DNA of 64,000 bases from Dyadobacter sp. (GCF_017744695.1 NZ_JAGIAS010000002.1:372001-436000), one strand, 5' to 3'. Shown: positions 38,244 through 47,506, counted from the stretch's first letter. The notes: generated by a model from the letters alone, not told the origin. Program-made: numbers and translations.

Positions 38244-40442
38244 ATGTCCGTTCATCTTTTAGGGGTCAGGCACCACGGCCCCGGCTCGTCACGGCATGTG
38301 CTGAATGCATTGGCGGAAATTCAGCCGGATATCGTCCTGATCGAAGGCCCGCCCGAAGGCGAAGCCATGCTGTCGTGGGCGACGCACGCGGATATGCAGC
38401 CGCCGGTAGCGCTGTTGGCCTACGTCCCCGACAATCCCCAACAGGCCGTATTCTATCCTTTTACCGTTCACAGCCCGGAATGGAATTCCATCCTGTACGC
38501 GCTACGGAACCAAATTCCCGTGCGTTTCATCGACATGCCGCTGGCACACGGTTTTGCGATGGAATGGCAGGAAACCTCGCTAAACAGCAAAAAGTCCGAA
38601 CTCACGGAGCATGTACGGAAAAACCCTATCTCTTACCTGGCCGAAATAGCGGGTTTCGATGATCCGGAAGAATGGTGGGAACATCGTTTCGAGATCGTAC
38701 AGCAGCCCTACGAAGTTTTCGAGGCGATCGCGGAAAGTATGACAGCCCTCCGGCAAACCTTACCAGCCGACGACCGCCGGGAGGAAATTCGGGAAGCATT
38801 TATGCGAAAATCGATTCGCATTGCGCAGAAAGAAGGTTTTGAAAGAATAGCAGTGATCTGTGGCGCCTGGCATGTACCGGCGCTGGCACATTTGCCAAAA
38901 CAACGGGAAGATGACGCGCTGTTGAAAAATCTTCCTAAAACCAAAGTAGAAAGCACCTGGATTCCCTGGACAAACGACCGGATGGCGTTTGAAAGCGGTT
39001 ATGGAGCCGGCGTGGAATCGCCGGGTTGGTATATGCACCATTGGAAGCATCCCGACGACCACGGTACTTTGTGGCTTTCACATACCGCGCATGTATTTCG
39101 CGAGAACCATGTCGATATCTCCTCAGCGCACATCATTGAGGCGGTAAGATTGGCCGGTGCATTGGCGGGCTTGCGAAATCTGTCGCGCCCCGGCCTGAAA
39201 GAGCTCAACGAGGCCACAGTAGCAGTGATGTGCATGGGTGAGCCCGTACTGATGAAAGTCATTTACCGGGAACTGATTGTCGGTAAGGCCTTCGGGCAAA
39301 TACCCGAAGGAACCCCGCAGGTACCGCTCCAACGCGACCTGGAAATGCTTGCCAAGCGATTCAGGATCAAGGTAGTGCCGGAACAAAAAACATTGAAGCT
39401 GGATTTGCGGGAAGAAAATGATCTGCAAAAGAGCATTTTGCTGCACCGTTTGCAACTCCTCGATATTAACTGGGGTACCATGGAAACCGTCAGCGGAAAA
39501 GGCACATTCAAAGAAGAATGGACGCTCCGCTGGTACCCCGAACTGACGATCAAACTCCTGGAAAAAGCTCCATGGGGCAATACCATTGAAGAAGCCGCCA
39601 CAAAATACCTCAAAAGTACCGCTGGGAAATGTGCGCGACTGGATGAGATCACGCCGCTGGTGCAAAATGCGATTCCAGCCGACTTACCGGTGGCGCTCGG
39701 CGCCGTCATGCAAAAAATGGATGAGCTGGCAGCAACGACCTCTGATATTTCCATGCTGATGGACGCATTCGCGCCGCTCGCGCAGGTGAGTCGGTACGGT
39801 AATGTGCGCAAGACCGATCGTGAAAGCATCGACCTGATCGTGACAACCATCTTCTATCGGATTATTGCAGGCTTGCCGGCTGGTTGCACCGGCATCGACG
39901 ATGAACAGGCTGCAGTGATGACCGACAAGATCAAGGATGTTAACCAGGCAATTTTAATGCTTGAAAAACAGGATCTGACGGAAGGCTGGACAACAACACT
40001 CGAAACGATATTTCATTCCGACCGCTCGGCGCCATTTATCCAGGGGTATTGTTGCAAGGCATTGTATGACAACCGCCTGCTCGACATGGACAGCACTTTC
40101 AATGCATTTTCAAAAGCATTATCACTTAACAATGAGCCATCGGCTTCTGCCAACTGGCTGGAAGGCTTTTTGAACGACGCCGCCACCGTGTTGATCCTGG
40201 ACGACGTGATCTGGGGCGTAGTAAATGACTGGCTGCTGTCGCTGAACGACGAGACATTTCTACAAGTGGTACCATTACTACGGCGCACCTTCGCCAATTT
40301 CAGCAATGTGGAAAAACGAAAAATCGCTGGGCGCGCAAAGCAGGGCCAATCCGGAAAATTAATCCCCCAAATAATCGACATCGATCCTCAAAGAGCTGCG
40401 CAGGTGTTTCCGATACTTGAGTTGCTTATGGCTATTAAATAG
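38244..40442 (+). CDS. DUF5682-family protein, possible EreA/TraB-like hydrolase
   Basis: 732 residues, no signal peptide. The N-terminus has LLGVRHHGPGS (His10, His11), then DIVLIEGPPEGE (Glu34), and VICGAWHVPAL (Gly207, His210). This order of His-Glu-GxxH recalls the EreA/ChaN/TraB hydrolase group, so the first 300 residues may be a metal- or His-based hydrolase; this is inference. The remainder is largely helical. It follows the ATPase after 10 bp and precedes the VWA gene by 7 bp. Confidence 0.85.
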   Translation: MSVHLLGVRHHGPGSSRHVLNALAEIQPDIVLIEGPPEGEAMLSWATHADMQPPVALLAYVPDNPQQAVFYPFTVHSPEWNSILYALRNQIPVRFIDMPLAHGFAMEWQETSLNSKKSELTEHVRKNPISYLAEIAGFDDPEEWWEHRFEIVQQPYEVFEAIAESMTALRQTLPADDRREEIREAFMRKSIRIAQKEGFERIAVICGAWHVPALAHLPKQREDDALLKNLPKTKVESTWIPWTNDRMAFESGYGAGVESPGWYMHHWKHPDDHGTLWLSHTAHVFRENHVDISSAHIIEAVRLAGALAGLRNLSRPGLKELNEATVAVMCMGEPVLMKVIYRELIVGKAFGQIPEGTPQVPLQRDLEMLAKRFRIKVVPEQKTLKLDLREENDLQKSILLHRLQLLDINWGTMETVSGKGTFKEEWTLRWYPELTIKLLEKAPWGNTIEEAATKYLKSTAGKCARLDEITPLVQNAIPADLPVALGAVMQKMDELAATTSDISMLMDAFAPLAQVSRYGNVRKTDRESIDLIVTTIFYRIIAGLPAGCTGIDDEQAAVMTDKIKDVNQAILMLEKQDLTEGWTTTLETIFHSDRSAPFIQGYCCKALYDNRLLDMDSTFNAFSKALSLNNEPSASANWLEGFLNDAATVLILDDVIWGVVNDWLLSLNDETFLQVVPLLRRTFANFSNVEKRKIAGRAKQGQSGKLIPQIIDIDPQRAAQVFPILELLMAIK

Positions 40443-40449
40443 AAATGAG

Positions 40450-41580
40450 ATGAATGAAAATGCTGTAAAAAGGTGGCGGCTTGTACTAGGCAAAGAAACT
40501 CAGGACGAATTGGAATACACGTTCACCAGAGAAGAGTCCGGGATTGACCGGACGTTGGAAGCGCTTTACAATTCGGACAGGAAGGGAGGGTTGGGTGCTT
40601 CGTCACCCAATGTGTCCCGGTGGCTCGGCGATATCCGCGAGTACTTCCCGACATCGATTGTGAAGATCATGCAGCAGGACGCATTGAAACGGCTGAAATT
40701 AACTTCCATGCTCACCGAGCCCGAAATGCTCGAAACCATTGTGCCGGATATCCAGCTCGTTGCCAATCTTATGACATTGGGCAAACTCATTCCTGAAAAA
40801 ACCAAAGCGACGGCTCGCGAGGTGATCCGGAAGGTTGTCGACCAGCTGATGCAGAAACTCGCCGGTCCCACACAGCAGGCCATAACCGGAAGCCTCAACC
40901 GCGCGGTGCGAAACATCCGGCCACGTCATAACGAGATCAACTGGAATGAAACGATACGCAAAAACCTGAAACACTATCAACCAGATTATCAGACAATTAT
41001 ACCCGAAGTAAAAATAGGTTATGGTAGGAAGAGAAAGGCATTGAAGGACGTAGTTTTATGCATCGACCAGAGCGGCTCGATGGGAACATCGGTGATCTAC
41101 TCAGGTATTTTTGGCTCCGTCATGGCGTCTATGCCGGCAGTAAACACCAAAATGGTTGTATTTGATACGTCCGTAGCCGACCTGACAGAAGAGCTTAACG
41201 ATCCGGTCGATCTGCTGTTTGGCGTGCAACTGGGAGGCGGTACAGATATTCACAAGGCGCTTAGCTACTGTCAGCAACTGGTTACCCGTCCGCTCGATAC
41301 GGTGCTGGTGCTCATTAGTGACTTGTACGAAGGTGGCAATGAAATTGAAATGCGTAAAAAAGTGGCGCAGTTGGTTGATACGGGTGTCCAGATAGTCACT
41401 TTGTTGGCGCTCAACGACGAAGGAGCGCCTTTTTACGATCACAAAAATGCCGAATTCTTTGCCGGTCTCGGAATACCAGTCTTCGCCTGCACGCCCGACC
41501 AGTTCCCCGACCTGATGGCTGCCGCATTGAGTAAGCAGGATATTGCCGCATGGGCAGGTAAAAATGATATCAAACTCTGA
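40450..41580 (+). CDS. VWA-domain protein, partner of the MoxR ATPase
   Basis: 376 residues from the ATG (MNENAVKRWRLVLGKETQDE); the open frame starts earlier inside DUF5682. The N-terminal 190 residues are helical. The C-terminal VWA domain has the complete MIDAS site DQSGSMG (Asp206, Ser208, Ser210), a Thr in GGGTDIHKAL, and Asp in LISDLYEGG. MIDAS metal binding mediates ligand contact, as in ViaA, CbbO and NorD, which work with MoxR ATPases. It ends the operon, convergent to a serine hydrolase gene with an 18-bp gap. Confidence 0.94.
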   Translation: MNENAVKRWRLVLGKETQDELEYTFTREESGIDRTLEALYNSDRKGGLGASSPNVSRWLGDIREYFPTSIVKIMQQDALKRLKLTSMLTEPEMLETIVPDIQLVANLMTLGKLIPEKTKATAREVIRKVVDQLMQKLAGPTQQAITGSLNRAVRNIRPRHNEINWNETIRKNLKHYQPDYQTIIPEVKIGYGRKRKALKDVVLCIDQSGSMGTSVIYSGIFGSVMASMPAVNTKMVVFDTSVADLTEELNDPVDLLFGVQLGGGTDIHKALSYCQQLVTRPLDTVLVLISDLYEGGNEIEMRKKVAQLVDTGVQIVTLLALNDEGAPFYDHKNAEFFAGLGIPVFACTPDQFPDLMAAALSKQDIAAWAGKNDIKL

Positions 41581-41598
41581 TCGCCGTTTGTGGGTCGT

Positions 41599-42852
41599 TC
41601 AAGGCTGATAATTCATCTGAAATTTAGACAGGTCCGCCTTGTATTTCTTCTGCCTGCCCATTTCATATTCATAAATTAAATGCCCCAGGTTTTTCATGAA
41701 CGGATAGCAAACCTCCTTGTATTCGTACCGATCATCGTTGTAAACACCATCCTCGTTGGATTGCACGACGGCGCTCAGCATAAACTCAATATGGTTCTCA
41801 AAATCAACGATATAGGCATTGTCGATAATAAATCCATATGAGTCGCCATATTTGTTGAAGATCCTCATTCCTCTTTGCGGAACGGTCTCTTTGTCTGCGC
41901 CGTAGAACAGGAACTTTGCATAAAGCGACCAATATTCTGCCGGGTTGTAACGTGGAAAATCGCTTTCGTTCGGCAGCTTGCTCATGTAGGTGTAAATCAG
42001 CTTGTAATCGTCCTGTGCAAGGTGAAAGCGCTCATTTTCAGGAAAAGCTTCCGGAAAGAGCAGCTTCTTCATGACCTTCTGCTGGTCGGTCAAACTGAAA
42101 GCATTTTTGTTGGCCATATTGAACGGCCTTTCCACGAGCCGGTCCGAGCTGTCCATATAAGCCCTGCCCATGGAAGTATTCGTTAAGTTCAATGGGTAAT
42201 CCTTTGGATCAAACTGTCCGGGCTGGCTGTAAAGCAGCTTCGCGCCGTCATAAAAACTTACCGGATTGGTATGCCTTGAAGTTTCCTCCGTGTCTTTCAC
42301 CGCATACCGGTTGAGAATGCGGCTGGTAGTGAGTCCGTTTCTCCGAAGCCGCTCGTTAATTTCCGCCCGCCCGATCCATTCATAGAGCCGGTTGTAAGCA
42401 TCGTTGTCGCTTACGAGCAATATCTTTTTAATATAATGCCCAATGGAAGGAAGTCCGGTTGCCGCAGAACTATCGCGCTCGACGCTGGTTTGTTTATGAA
42501 AATCAGCGCCGGTGATCATCGTGCTGGCGCGGCTCAGGCCGGGTATTTTCAGCTCATTCAATTTCTCCAATGCAAAAATCACCGTCGGTAGCTTCACCGT
42601 GCTTGCAGGAAAAAAATAGTGCAGATCGTCAAGATTATAGCTGTAACTTTTAAAGTGCGGGACATTGTTCACGTCCCGGTCAATCTGGGTGTATAGTATC
42701 TGGACCTGATTCTTTTGCGGATGATTCAGAATTTTGCCAAACAGCTCCGGCCGGCTTCTAAGCAGTTTTTCAACCAAAACCGTGTCAGGGCGCTGGCCAA
42801 AAGCAGCCTGACTTACCAAAATCATCAAAAGCAAAAGTCTAGGCATACACAA
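41599..42852 (-). CDS. Serine hydrolase with class A beta-lactamase-like fold, exported
   Basis: 417 residues with a signal peptide (MCMPRLLLLMILVSQAAFG; the second ATG two codons later is also possible). The active-site set is SxxK (Ser84-Thr-Val-Lys87 in FPASTVKLP), SDN (Ser148-Asp-Asn150), and NKYGDSYG in place of KTG. The core therefore resembles class A beta-lactamase, but Tyr replaces the Ser/Thr of the third box and there are long insertions. Probably a periplasmic hydrolase of unknown substrate; a role in antibiotic resistance is not shown. The signal is bacterial type I. Confidence 0.85.
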   Translation of the reverse strand: MCMPRLLLLMILVSQAAFGQRPDTVLVEKLLRSRPELFGKILNHPQKNQVQILYTQIDRDVNNVPHFKSYSYNLDDLHYFFPASTVKLPTVIFALEKLNELKIPGLSRASTMITGADFHKQTSVERDSSAATGLPSIGHYIKKILLVSDNDAYNRLYEWIGRAEINERLRRNGLTTSRILNRYAVKDTEETSRHTNPVSFYDGAKLLYSQPGQFDPKDYPLNLTNTSMGRAYMDSSDRLVERPFNMANKNAFSLTDQQKVMKKLLFPEAFPENERFHLAQDDYKLIYTYMSKLPNESDFPRYNPAEYWSLYAKFLFYGADKETVPQRGMRIFNKYGDSYGFIIDNAYIVDFENHIEFMLSAVVQSNEDGVYNDDRYEYKEVCYPFMKNLGHLIYEYEMGRQKKYKADLSKFQMNYQP

Positions 42853-42883
42853 CGTATTTATAAACTACTTAAATATCCCTTCC

Positions 42884-43630
42884 TCATTCATCCCAATCAT
42901 CCACATAAGATCCCTCCTCCGTTTTAGTCGAATGCTCCACGGCTTCATTGATTTCCTTCATCTCCTCGGCGGTGAGGTTCCGCCATTTGCCAACCGGTAA
43001 ATCGTTCAATGCCACATTCATGATCCGGACGCGTTTCAGTTTCGTTACATTATAGCCCAGGTACTCGCACATGCGGCGTATCTGGCGATTGAGCCCCTGC
43101 GTCAGAATAATGGTGAACACAAAACTACTTTCCTTCCGGACAAAGCACTTTTTGGTAACAATCCCCAAAATAGGTACGCCCGATGACATTTTCTGGATAA
43201 AATCGGGGGTAATGGGTTTGTTCACGGTTACCACATATTCCTTTTCGTGGTTATTCCCGGCGCGAAGGATTTTGTTTACAATATCCCCATCGCTGGTGAG
43301 GAATATCAGCCCTTCCGAAGGCTTGTCGAGCCGCCCGATGGGAAAAATACGCTCCTTATGGCGAATATAATCGATGATATTGCCCTTAATGTGGCGCTCG
43401 GTGGTGCAGGTAATGCCCACCGGTTTGTTGAATGCGATGTATACACCTGCTTTTTTCGCTTTGAGCGGTTTCCCGTCAACGCGCACGTCATCGCCTTCCG
43501 TTGCTTTATCACCCAAAACCGCCTTCCGGCCGTTGAGTGTCACGCGGCCCTGCTCCACGAGTTTGTCGGCCTCACGCCGCGAACAAAACCCGGTTTCACT
43601 GATAAACTTATTGATCCTGACTGGCTCCAA
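42884..43630 (-). CDS. rluF: 23S rRNA pseudouridine synthase, RluF-like
   Basis: 248 residues: N-terminal S4 domain ([20 protein letters not shown]) and the RsuA/RluB/E/F catalytic domain with Asp102 in [10 protein letters not shown]. The segment [18 protein letters not shown] and [12 protein letters not shown] match RluF closely, which makes U2604 and U2605 of 23S rRNA in E. coli. The C-terminal 30 residues are acidic and not conserved. It converges with no close partner; the serine hydrolase gene follows after 31 bp. Confidence 0.9.
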   Translation of the reverse strand: MEPVRINKFISETGFCSRREADKLVEQGRVTLNGRKAVLGDKATEGDDVRVDGKPLKAKKAGVYIAFNKPVGITCTTERHIKGNIIDYIRHKERIFPIGRLDKPSEGLIFLTSDGDIVNKILRAGNNHEKEYVVTVNKPITPDFIQKMSSGVPILGIVTKKCFVRKESSFVFTIILTQGLNRQIRRMCEYLGYNVTKLKRVRIMNVALNDLPVGKWRNLTAEEMKEINEAVEHSTKTEEGSYVDDWDE

Positions 43631-43791
43631 TGCTTTCGATGCTTTTCCAATGCCGTTACCGGCGTATCAAACGGCAAATTAATTCAAATCACAAAAAAAA
43701 TGTGGTTACATATAAAGATTCGGGCGTTTTTGCCCTTTACCTCTTCAATGCTCATTATATCCGATCACAAAATAGAACAAATTGCCGGTCT

Positions 43792-45090
43792 ATGAAAAAT
43801 CGTCTTTTATTAACTCAAATCTTCTTTTGGATAACCATTCTTGCCCTCCACGCGCAGCCCGCGCGCAGGCCGGTGGAGGTAATCGTCACCGCCGACCGCG
43901 ATGACTGGACCTACAAACCGGGGGATAAAGTACAATTTATGATCAGCGTGCTGCGCAACGGAAATCCGGTCAAAAATGCGCAGGTACGGTACGAGATCGG
44001 TCTCGAAAAACTCGATCCGACGGTTAAGGAAACTAAAACCGCTGCCAATGGCACACTGACAGTAGACGGCGGTACACTCAAAACACCCGGCTTCCTCCGC
44101 TGCATCGCCTGGGCGACCATGGATGGTGTAGAGTTCCGCGGCCTGGCAACCGCCGGTTTCGATCCCTTGAAAATTCAACCCACCGTTGCGAACCCGGAGG
44201 ATTTTGACACATTCTGGGACAATGCCAAGAAAGAGCTGGCTACCGTTCCTATGGATGCCAAAATGACTTTGCTACCCGATCGCTGCACCGAAAAAACGAA
44301 TGTCTATCACCTGAGTTTACAAAATAACCGTCAGGGCGTGCGCGTGTACGGTATTCTAAGCGTACCTAAAAAGGAAGGCAAATATCCTGCGCTGTTACGC
44401 GTGCCAGGTGCCGGTGTTCGTGCCTATTATGGCGACGTTGTCACCGCCGACAAGGATATTATCACCCTGGAAATTGGTATCCATGGCATTCCGGTGATCA
44501 TGGACCCGTCGGTTTACCTCGATATGGGCCAGGGGGTACTCAATGGCTATCCCGCTTATAATCTGGATGATAAAGATAAATTCTATTACAAACGCGTATA
44601 CCTCGGATGCGTACGCGCAAATGATTTTCTGACCAGTCTGCCGCAATACGATGGTCAAAACCTGGCCGTCACCGGCGGTAGCCAGGGCGGTGCATTGTCG
44701 ATCATCACCGCAGGCCTCGATCCTCGCGTGAAATGGCTCGGGGCATTCTATCCCGCATTGAGCGACGTAACAGGCTACCTGCACGGTCGCGCAGGCGGAT
44801 GGCCACATTATTTTGATAAAAACGGGGTCAAAACCAATAACACGAAGGAAAAACTGAACACAGTTTCCTACTATGATGTGGTGAACTTCGCGCGACGCGT
44901 AAAAGCGCCAGGACTTTATATGTGGGGTTTCAATGACGAAACGTGCCCGCCTACTTCCATGTATGCAGCCTACAATGTGACCACGGCTCCGAAAGAGCTG
45001 AAATTATACCTGGATACTGGTCACTGGACGTATTCTGACGAACGCGACGCGATGAACAACTGGCTGGTCGACAAACTCAAAGGCAAGTAA
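43792..45090 (+). CDS. Acetyl xylan esterase / cephalosporin-C deacetylase-like enzyme, exported
   Basis: 432 residues from the ATG with signal peptide (MKNRLLLTQIFFWITILALH, cleaved after AQ). An N-terminal beta domain (residues 25-130) precedes the AXE1 alpha/beta hydrolase with nucleophile Ser297 in GGSQGGALS and catalytic acid/His in WGFNDETCPPT and DTGHWTY. Members deacetylate xylan oligosaccharides. The Gfo/Idh/MocA gene follows after 26 bp, so they may form a small sugar-utilisation operon. The frame upstream of the ATG (from 43630) lies in the divergent rluF region and is not accepted. Confidence 0.92.
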   Translation: MKNRLLLTQIFFWITILALHAQPARRPVEVIVTADRDDWTYKPGDKVQFMISVLRNGNPVKNAQVRYEIGLEKLDPTVKETKTAANGTLTVDGGTLKTPGFLRCIAWATMDGVEFRGLATAGFDPLKIQPTVANPEDFDTFWDNAKKELATVPMDAKMTLLPDRCTEKTNVYHLSLQNNRQGVRVYGILSVPKKEGKYPALLRVPGAGVRAYYGDVVTADKDIITLEIGIHGIPVIMDPSVYLDMGQGVLNGYPAYNLDDKDKFYYKRVYLGCVRANDFLTSLPQYDGQNLAVTGGSQGGALSIITAGLDPRVKWLGAFYPALSDVTGYLHGRAGGWPHYFDKNGVKTNNTKEKLNTVSYYDVVNFARRVKAPGLYMWGFNDETCPPTSMYAAYNVTTAPKELKLYLDTGHWTYSDERDAMNNWLVDKLKGK

Positions 45091-45116
45091 TTTCAACAAA
45101 ACCGGAACATACATTT

Positions 45117-46421
45117 ATGGATCGCAGAACATTTATTGAAAAGTCGGCGCTGGCGGGTGCGGCGTTTTCTTCTCTCCCGCTACTGTCGGCATTGAGGCGC
45201 GCGTCGCCTTACCGTACGGCGCTTATCGGCGCAGGCTGGTGGGGTACCAACATCCTCCGCTGTGCCATCCAGGCAGGCGAATCGAAGCTGGTTGCCCTGT
45301 GCGACGTAGATCAGAACCAGTTGAAAATCTGCTCCGATGTTTTCTCCAAACTCACCCCGGATAAGCCGAAGCTCTACAAAGACTACCGCGAAATGCTCGC
45401 CAAAGAAAAGCCTGAGATCGTGATCGTGGCGACGCCCGATCACTGGCACGCATTGTGCTGCATTGCGGCGATCGAATCCGGCGCGCATGTGTATGTGGAA
45501 AAGCCGATTTCACACACCATTAAAGAAGGGCGCGCGATGGTGAACGCTACGCGCAAACATGGGCGTATTGTGCAGGTAGGCACGCACAGGCGCGTGTCCC
45601 CGCATAATGTATCGGGTATGGAGTTTCTGAAATCGGGTAAGGCCGGTAAGATTGGAATGGCACGGGCATTCGTGCATTACGGAGGCGGCGCTGGCCAGAA
45701 AACACCTGATGCAGAGCCGCCACAAGGGCTCGACTGGGACTTCTACTGTGGTCCCGCCCCGCTCCTTCCTTATAATAAGACCATCCATCCGAAAGGTTTC
45801 CGGAACTACCTCAACTTCGCCAACGGCACGCTCGGCGATTGGGGCATCCATTGGCTCGATCAGGTATTGTGGTGGTCGGAGCAAAAGTACCCGAAGAAGG
45901 TTTACTCCACCGGTGGCCGGGCGATCCGCCAGGACAATACCGACGCGCCGGATCATCAGGTAGCCGTCTATGATTTCGACGGGTTCACGCTGGAGTGGGA
46001 GCACCGCAATTTCGCGGCCAACAATGCCGAGAAAACGCACCCTAACCAGGCCGTAGGCGTGTATTTCTATGGAACCGAGGGGACATTTCACATGGGATGG
46101 CTAGATGGCTGGACGTTCTACCCGACCAACCCGAACAAACCGGTGATCCACCAGGATGCTCAGCTCAACAAGCCCGACGATCAGAATATCCAGCAGCTTT
46201 GGGCCAACTTCCTGGAATCTATTAAAAGCAACAAACCGCCTGTTTGCGAGATCGAAGTGGGACAGCGCTCTACGAATGTGGCATTGTTGGGGATGCTTTC
46301 CTACAAACTGGGAAGGAGCATTGTCTGGGACGGAGAGAAAGAAATCATTCCCGGAGACGAAGAAGCGAACAAATTATTGAGCCGGAACTACCGGGGAGAG
46401 TGGAAATATCCGCAGGCGTAA
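45117..46421 (+). CDS. Gfo/Idh/MocA-family oxidoreductase, Tat-exported
   Basis: 434 residues. The N-terminus MDRRTFIEKSALAGAAFSS is a twin-arginine signal, followed by the Rossmann YRTALIGAGWWGTN, VATPDHWHALCCIAAI, and EKPISH. The substrate domain (residues 170-430) has LGDWGIHWLDQVLWW. Exported Gfo/Idh/MocA proteins are abundant in Bacteroidota and act on glycosides with a tightly bound NAD(P). The adjacent esterase suggests a role in polysaccharide breakdown. A long decamer palindrome follows the stop. Confidence 0.92.
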   Translation: MDRRTFIEKSALAGAAFSSLPLLSALRRASPYRTALIGAGWWGTNILRCAIQAGESKLVALCDVDQNQLKICSDVFSKLTPDKPKLYKDYREMLAKEKPEIVIVATPDHWHALCCIAAIESGAHVYVEKPISHTIKEGRAMVNATRKHGRIVQVGTHRRVSPHNVSGMEFLKSGKAGKIGMARAFVHYGGGAGQKTPDAEPPQGLDWDFYCGPAPLLPYNKTIHPKGFRNYLNFANGTLGDWGIHWLDQVLWWSEQKYPKKVYSTGGRAIRQDNTDAPDHQVAVYDFDGFTLEWEHRNFAANNAEKTHPNQAVGVYFYGTEGTFHMGWLDGWTFYPTNPNKPVIHQDAQLNKPDDQNIQQLWANFLESIKSNKPPVCEIEVGQRSTNVALLGMLSYKLGRSIVWDGEKEIIPGDEEANKLLSRNYRGEWKYPQA

Positions 46422-46640
46422 AATGGTGTCAGGTCTGGTTATTTGCTGTCAAGTGTAGTCAGGTATTGTCATTTGTTGTCAGGTGTGGTCATTTGCCGTC
46501 AAGTGTAGTCAGGTATTGTCATTTGTTGTCAGGGAGATTCAAAGAATGACAACACCTGACCATTCCTGACAATACTTGACAACACCTGACCATTCGTGAC
46601 AATACTTGACTACACCTGACCGTTCCCGACAACACCTGAC
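46421..46640. repeat. 220-bp palindrome made of 10-bp units
   Basis: The left arm (46421-46530) is 11 units of 10 bp, each ending in GTC (one GTT), for example AAGTGTAGTC, AGGTATTGTC and ATTTGTTGTC; a 50-bp higher-order unit is repeated. The right arm holds ten GAC at exact 10-bp spacing (46548-46640). A loop of about 17 bp separates them. It lies between convergent genes. The fixed 10-bp phase is striking. Confidence 0.9.
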
Positions 46641-46648
46641 TACGTTCA

Positions 46649-47014
46649 TCAATCAATCTTGACGACTTCCGCAGGGATATTATACTGATCCACCGCTTCA
46701 CGCGCAAAGCGCACATGCCCGCGCGGGGCCATCAGGTACAATTTCGCTCCTTTCATACCTGCTAATTCACTCAGCAGCTTCCATTTGGAAATATGGCCGC
46801 GCATCTGGTCGGTTTTAATGCACACTTCCAGATAATGCCTGTTGAACATGTTCACGCCCGTTACGTCGGGCGTAAAGCGGGTATTATCGGCCGCCCTTTC
46901 GTAGGATTTGGGCGTTTCATACCCCTCCATATTAGCCTGGATTTCCTTGAACCCGTGCGATTTTGCCCACTTTACCACAAGCGGGATGAATGCTTCTTTT
47001 TCCATAATGACCAT
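46649..47014 (-). CDS. Conserved protein of unknown function, possibly nuclease-fold
   Basis: 121 residues; a second ATG three codons later gives MEKEAFIPLVVKWAKSHGF. The order FTPDVTG, HYLEVCIKTD, KWKLLSELAGMKGAKLYLMAP recalls PD-(D/E)xK-type small restriction-like folds, but the lysine spacing is not standard, so this is weak. No partner gene is evident. Its end abuts the decamer palindrome. Confidence 0.7.
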   Translation of the reverse strand: MVIMEKEAFIPLVVKWAKSHGFKEIQANMEGYETPKSYERAADNTRFTPDVTGVNMFNRHYLEVCIKTDQMRGHISKWKLLSELAGMKGAKLYLMAPRGHVRFAREAVDQYNIPAEVVKID

Positions 47015-47166
47015 GAAAGTTTTTCTGCTCTAAAACCAGCAGTTTCTATAATAACAAATCTTGACTGAGCAGAGGGGATATGACAGGCGTGATATTCCCG
47101 GTGGAGCAGGATCTTTATGAAAGATAGCCAAATTTCCGCGAAACCGCAAGTATCCTGCCGGCTGGG

Positions 47167-47493
47167 TCACTCATCCATTTCATCCTTGAAATTATTGTAG
47201 GCCGAAAGCAACTCACGGTGTGCTTTGGTATTCTTCTGAATTAGTGCCAGTTCCACGCCCTTCTGGTAAATTTCCTCAGCCTTTTCCAATTTTTCCAATG
47301 CAGCAAAAAATGCGCCAGCGTGATAATAGGTCGGTAGATAATCCGGATGTTTTTCAAGAAGAAGGTCAAAAAAGCGTTCCGCTTCTCGCGGATCGGACTT
47401 GGAATATTCGATCGCAAGCGCGTAGGCATTAAACGGATCGGCCGGATCTTCCTCGTAAAAAGCGAGTAAATTGGCGAGTAAGGAGTTATTCAT
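47167..47493 (-). CDS. Short tetratricopeptide-repeat protein
   Basis: 108 residues, helical. Two to three TPR-like units are visible (NAYALAIEYSKSDPREAERF, YLPTYYHAGAFFAALEKLEK, AEEIYQKGVELALIQKN). No signal peptide. A small cytoplasmic interaction protein; the partner is unknown. It is divergent from etfB. Confidence 0.85.
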   Translation of the reverse strand: MNNSLLANLLAFYEEDPADPFNAYALAIEYSKSDPREAERFFDLLLEKHPDYLPTYYHAGAFFAALEKLEKAEEIYQKGVELALIQKNTKAHRELLSAYNNFKDEMDE

Positions 47494-47506
47494 CGATATT
47501 ATTATG

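Noticed and set aside
34373-41580. Genomic island or mobile origin of the five-gene operon
   Set aside because: Codon use looks like the neighbours, and there is no integrase, tRNA or flanking direct repeat, so transfer is not supported.
41599-42852. Antibiotic-resistance beta-lactamase
   Set aside because: The third active-site box is altered and the protein is much longer than class A enzymes, so a resistance role is not supported.
46421-46640. Possible CRISPR array because of regular direct repeats
   Set aside because: Units are 10 bp with no unique spacers, the arms are complementary, and no cas genes are near.
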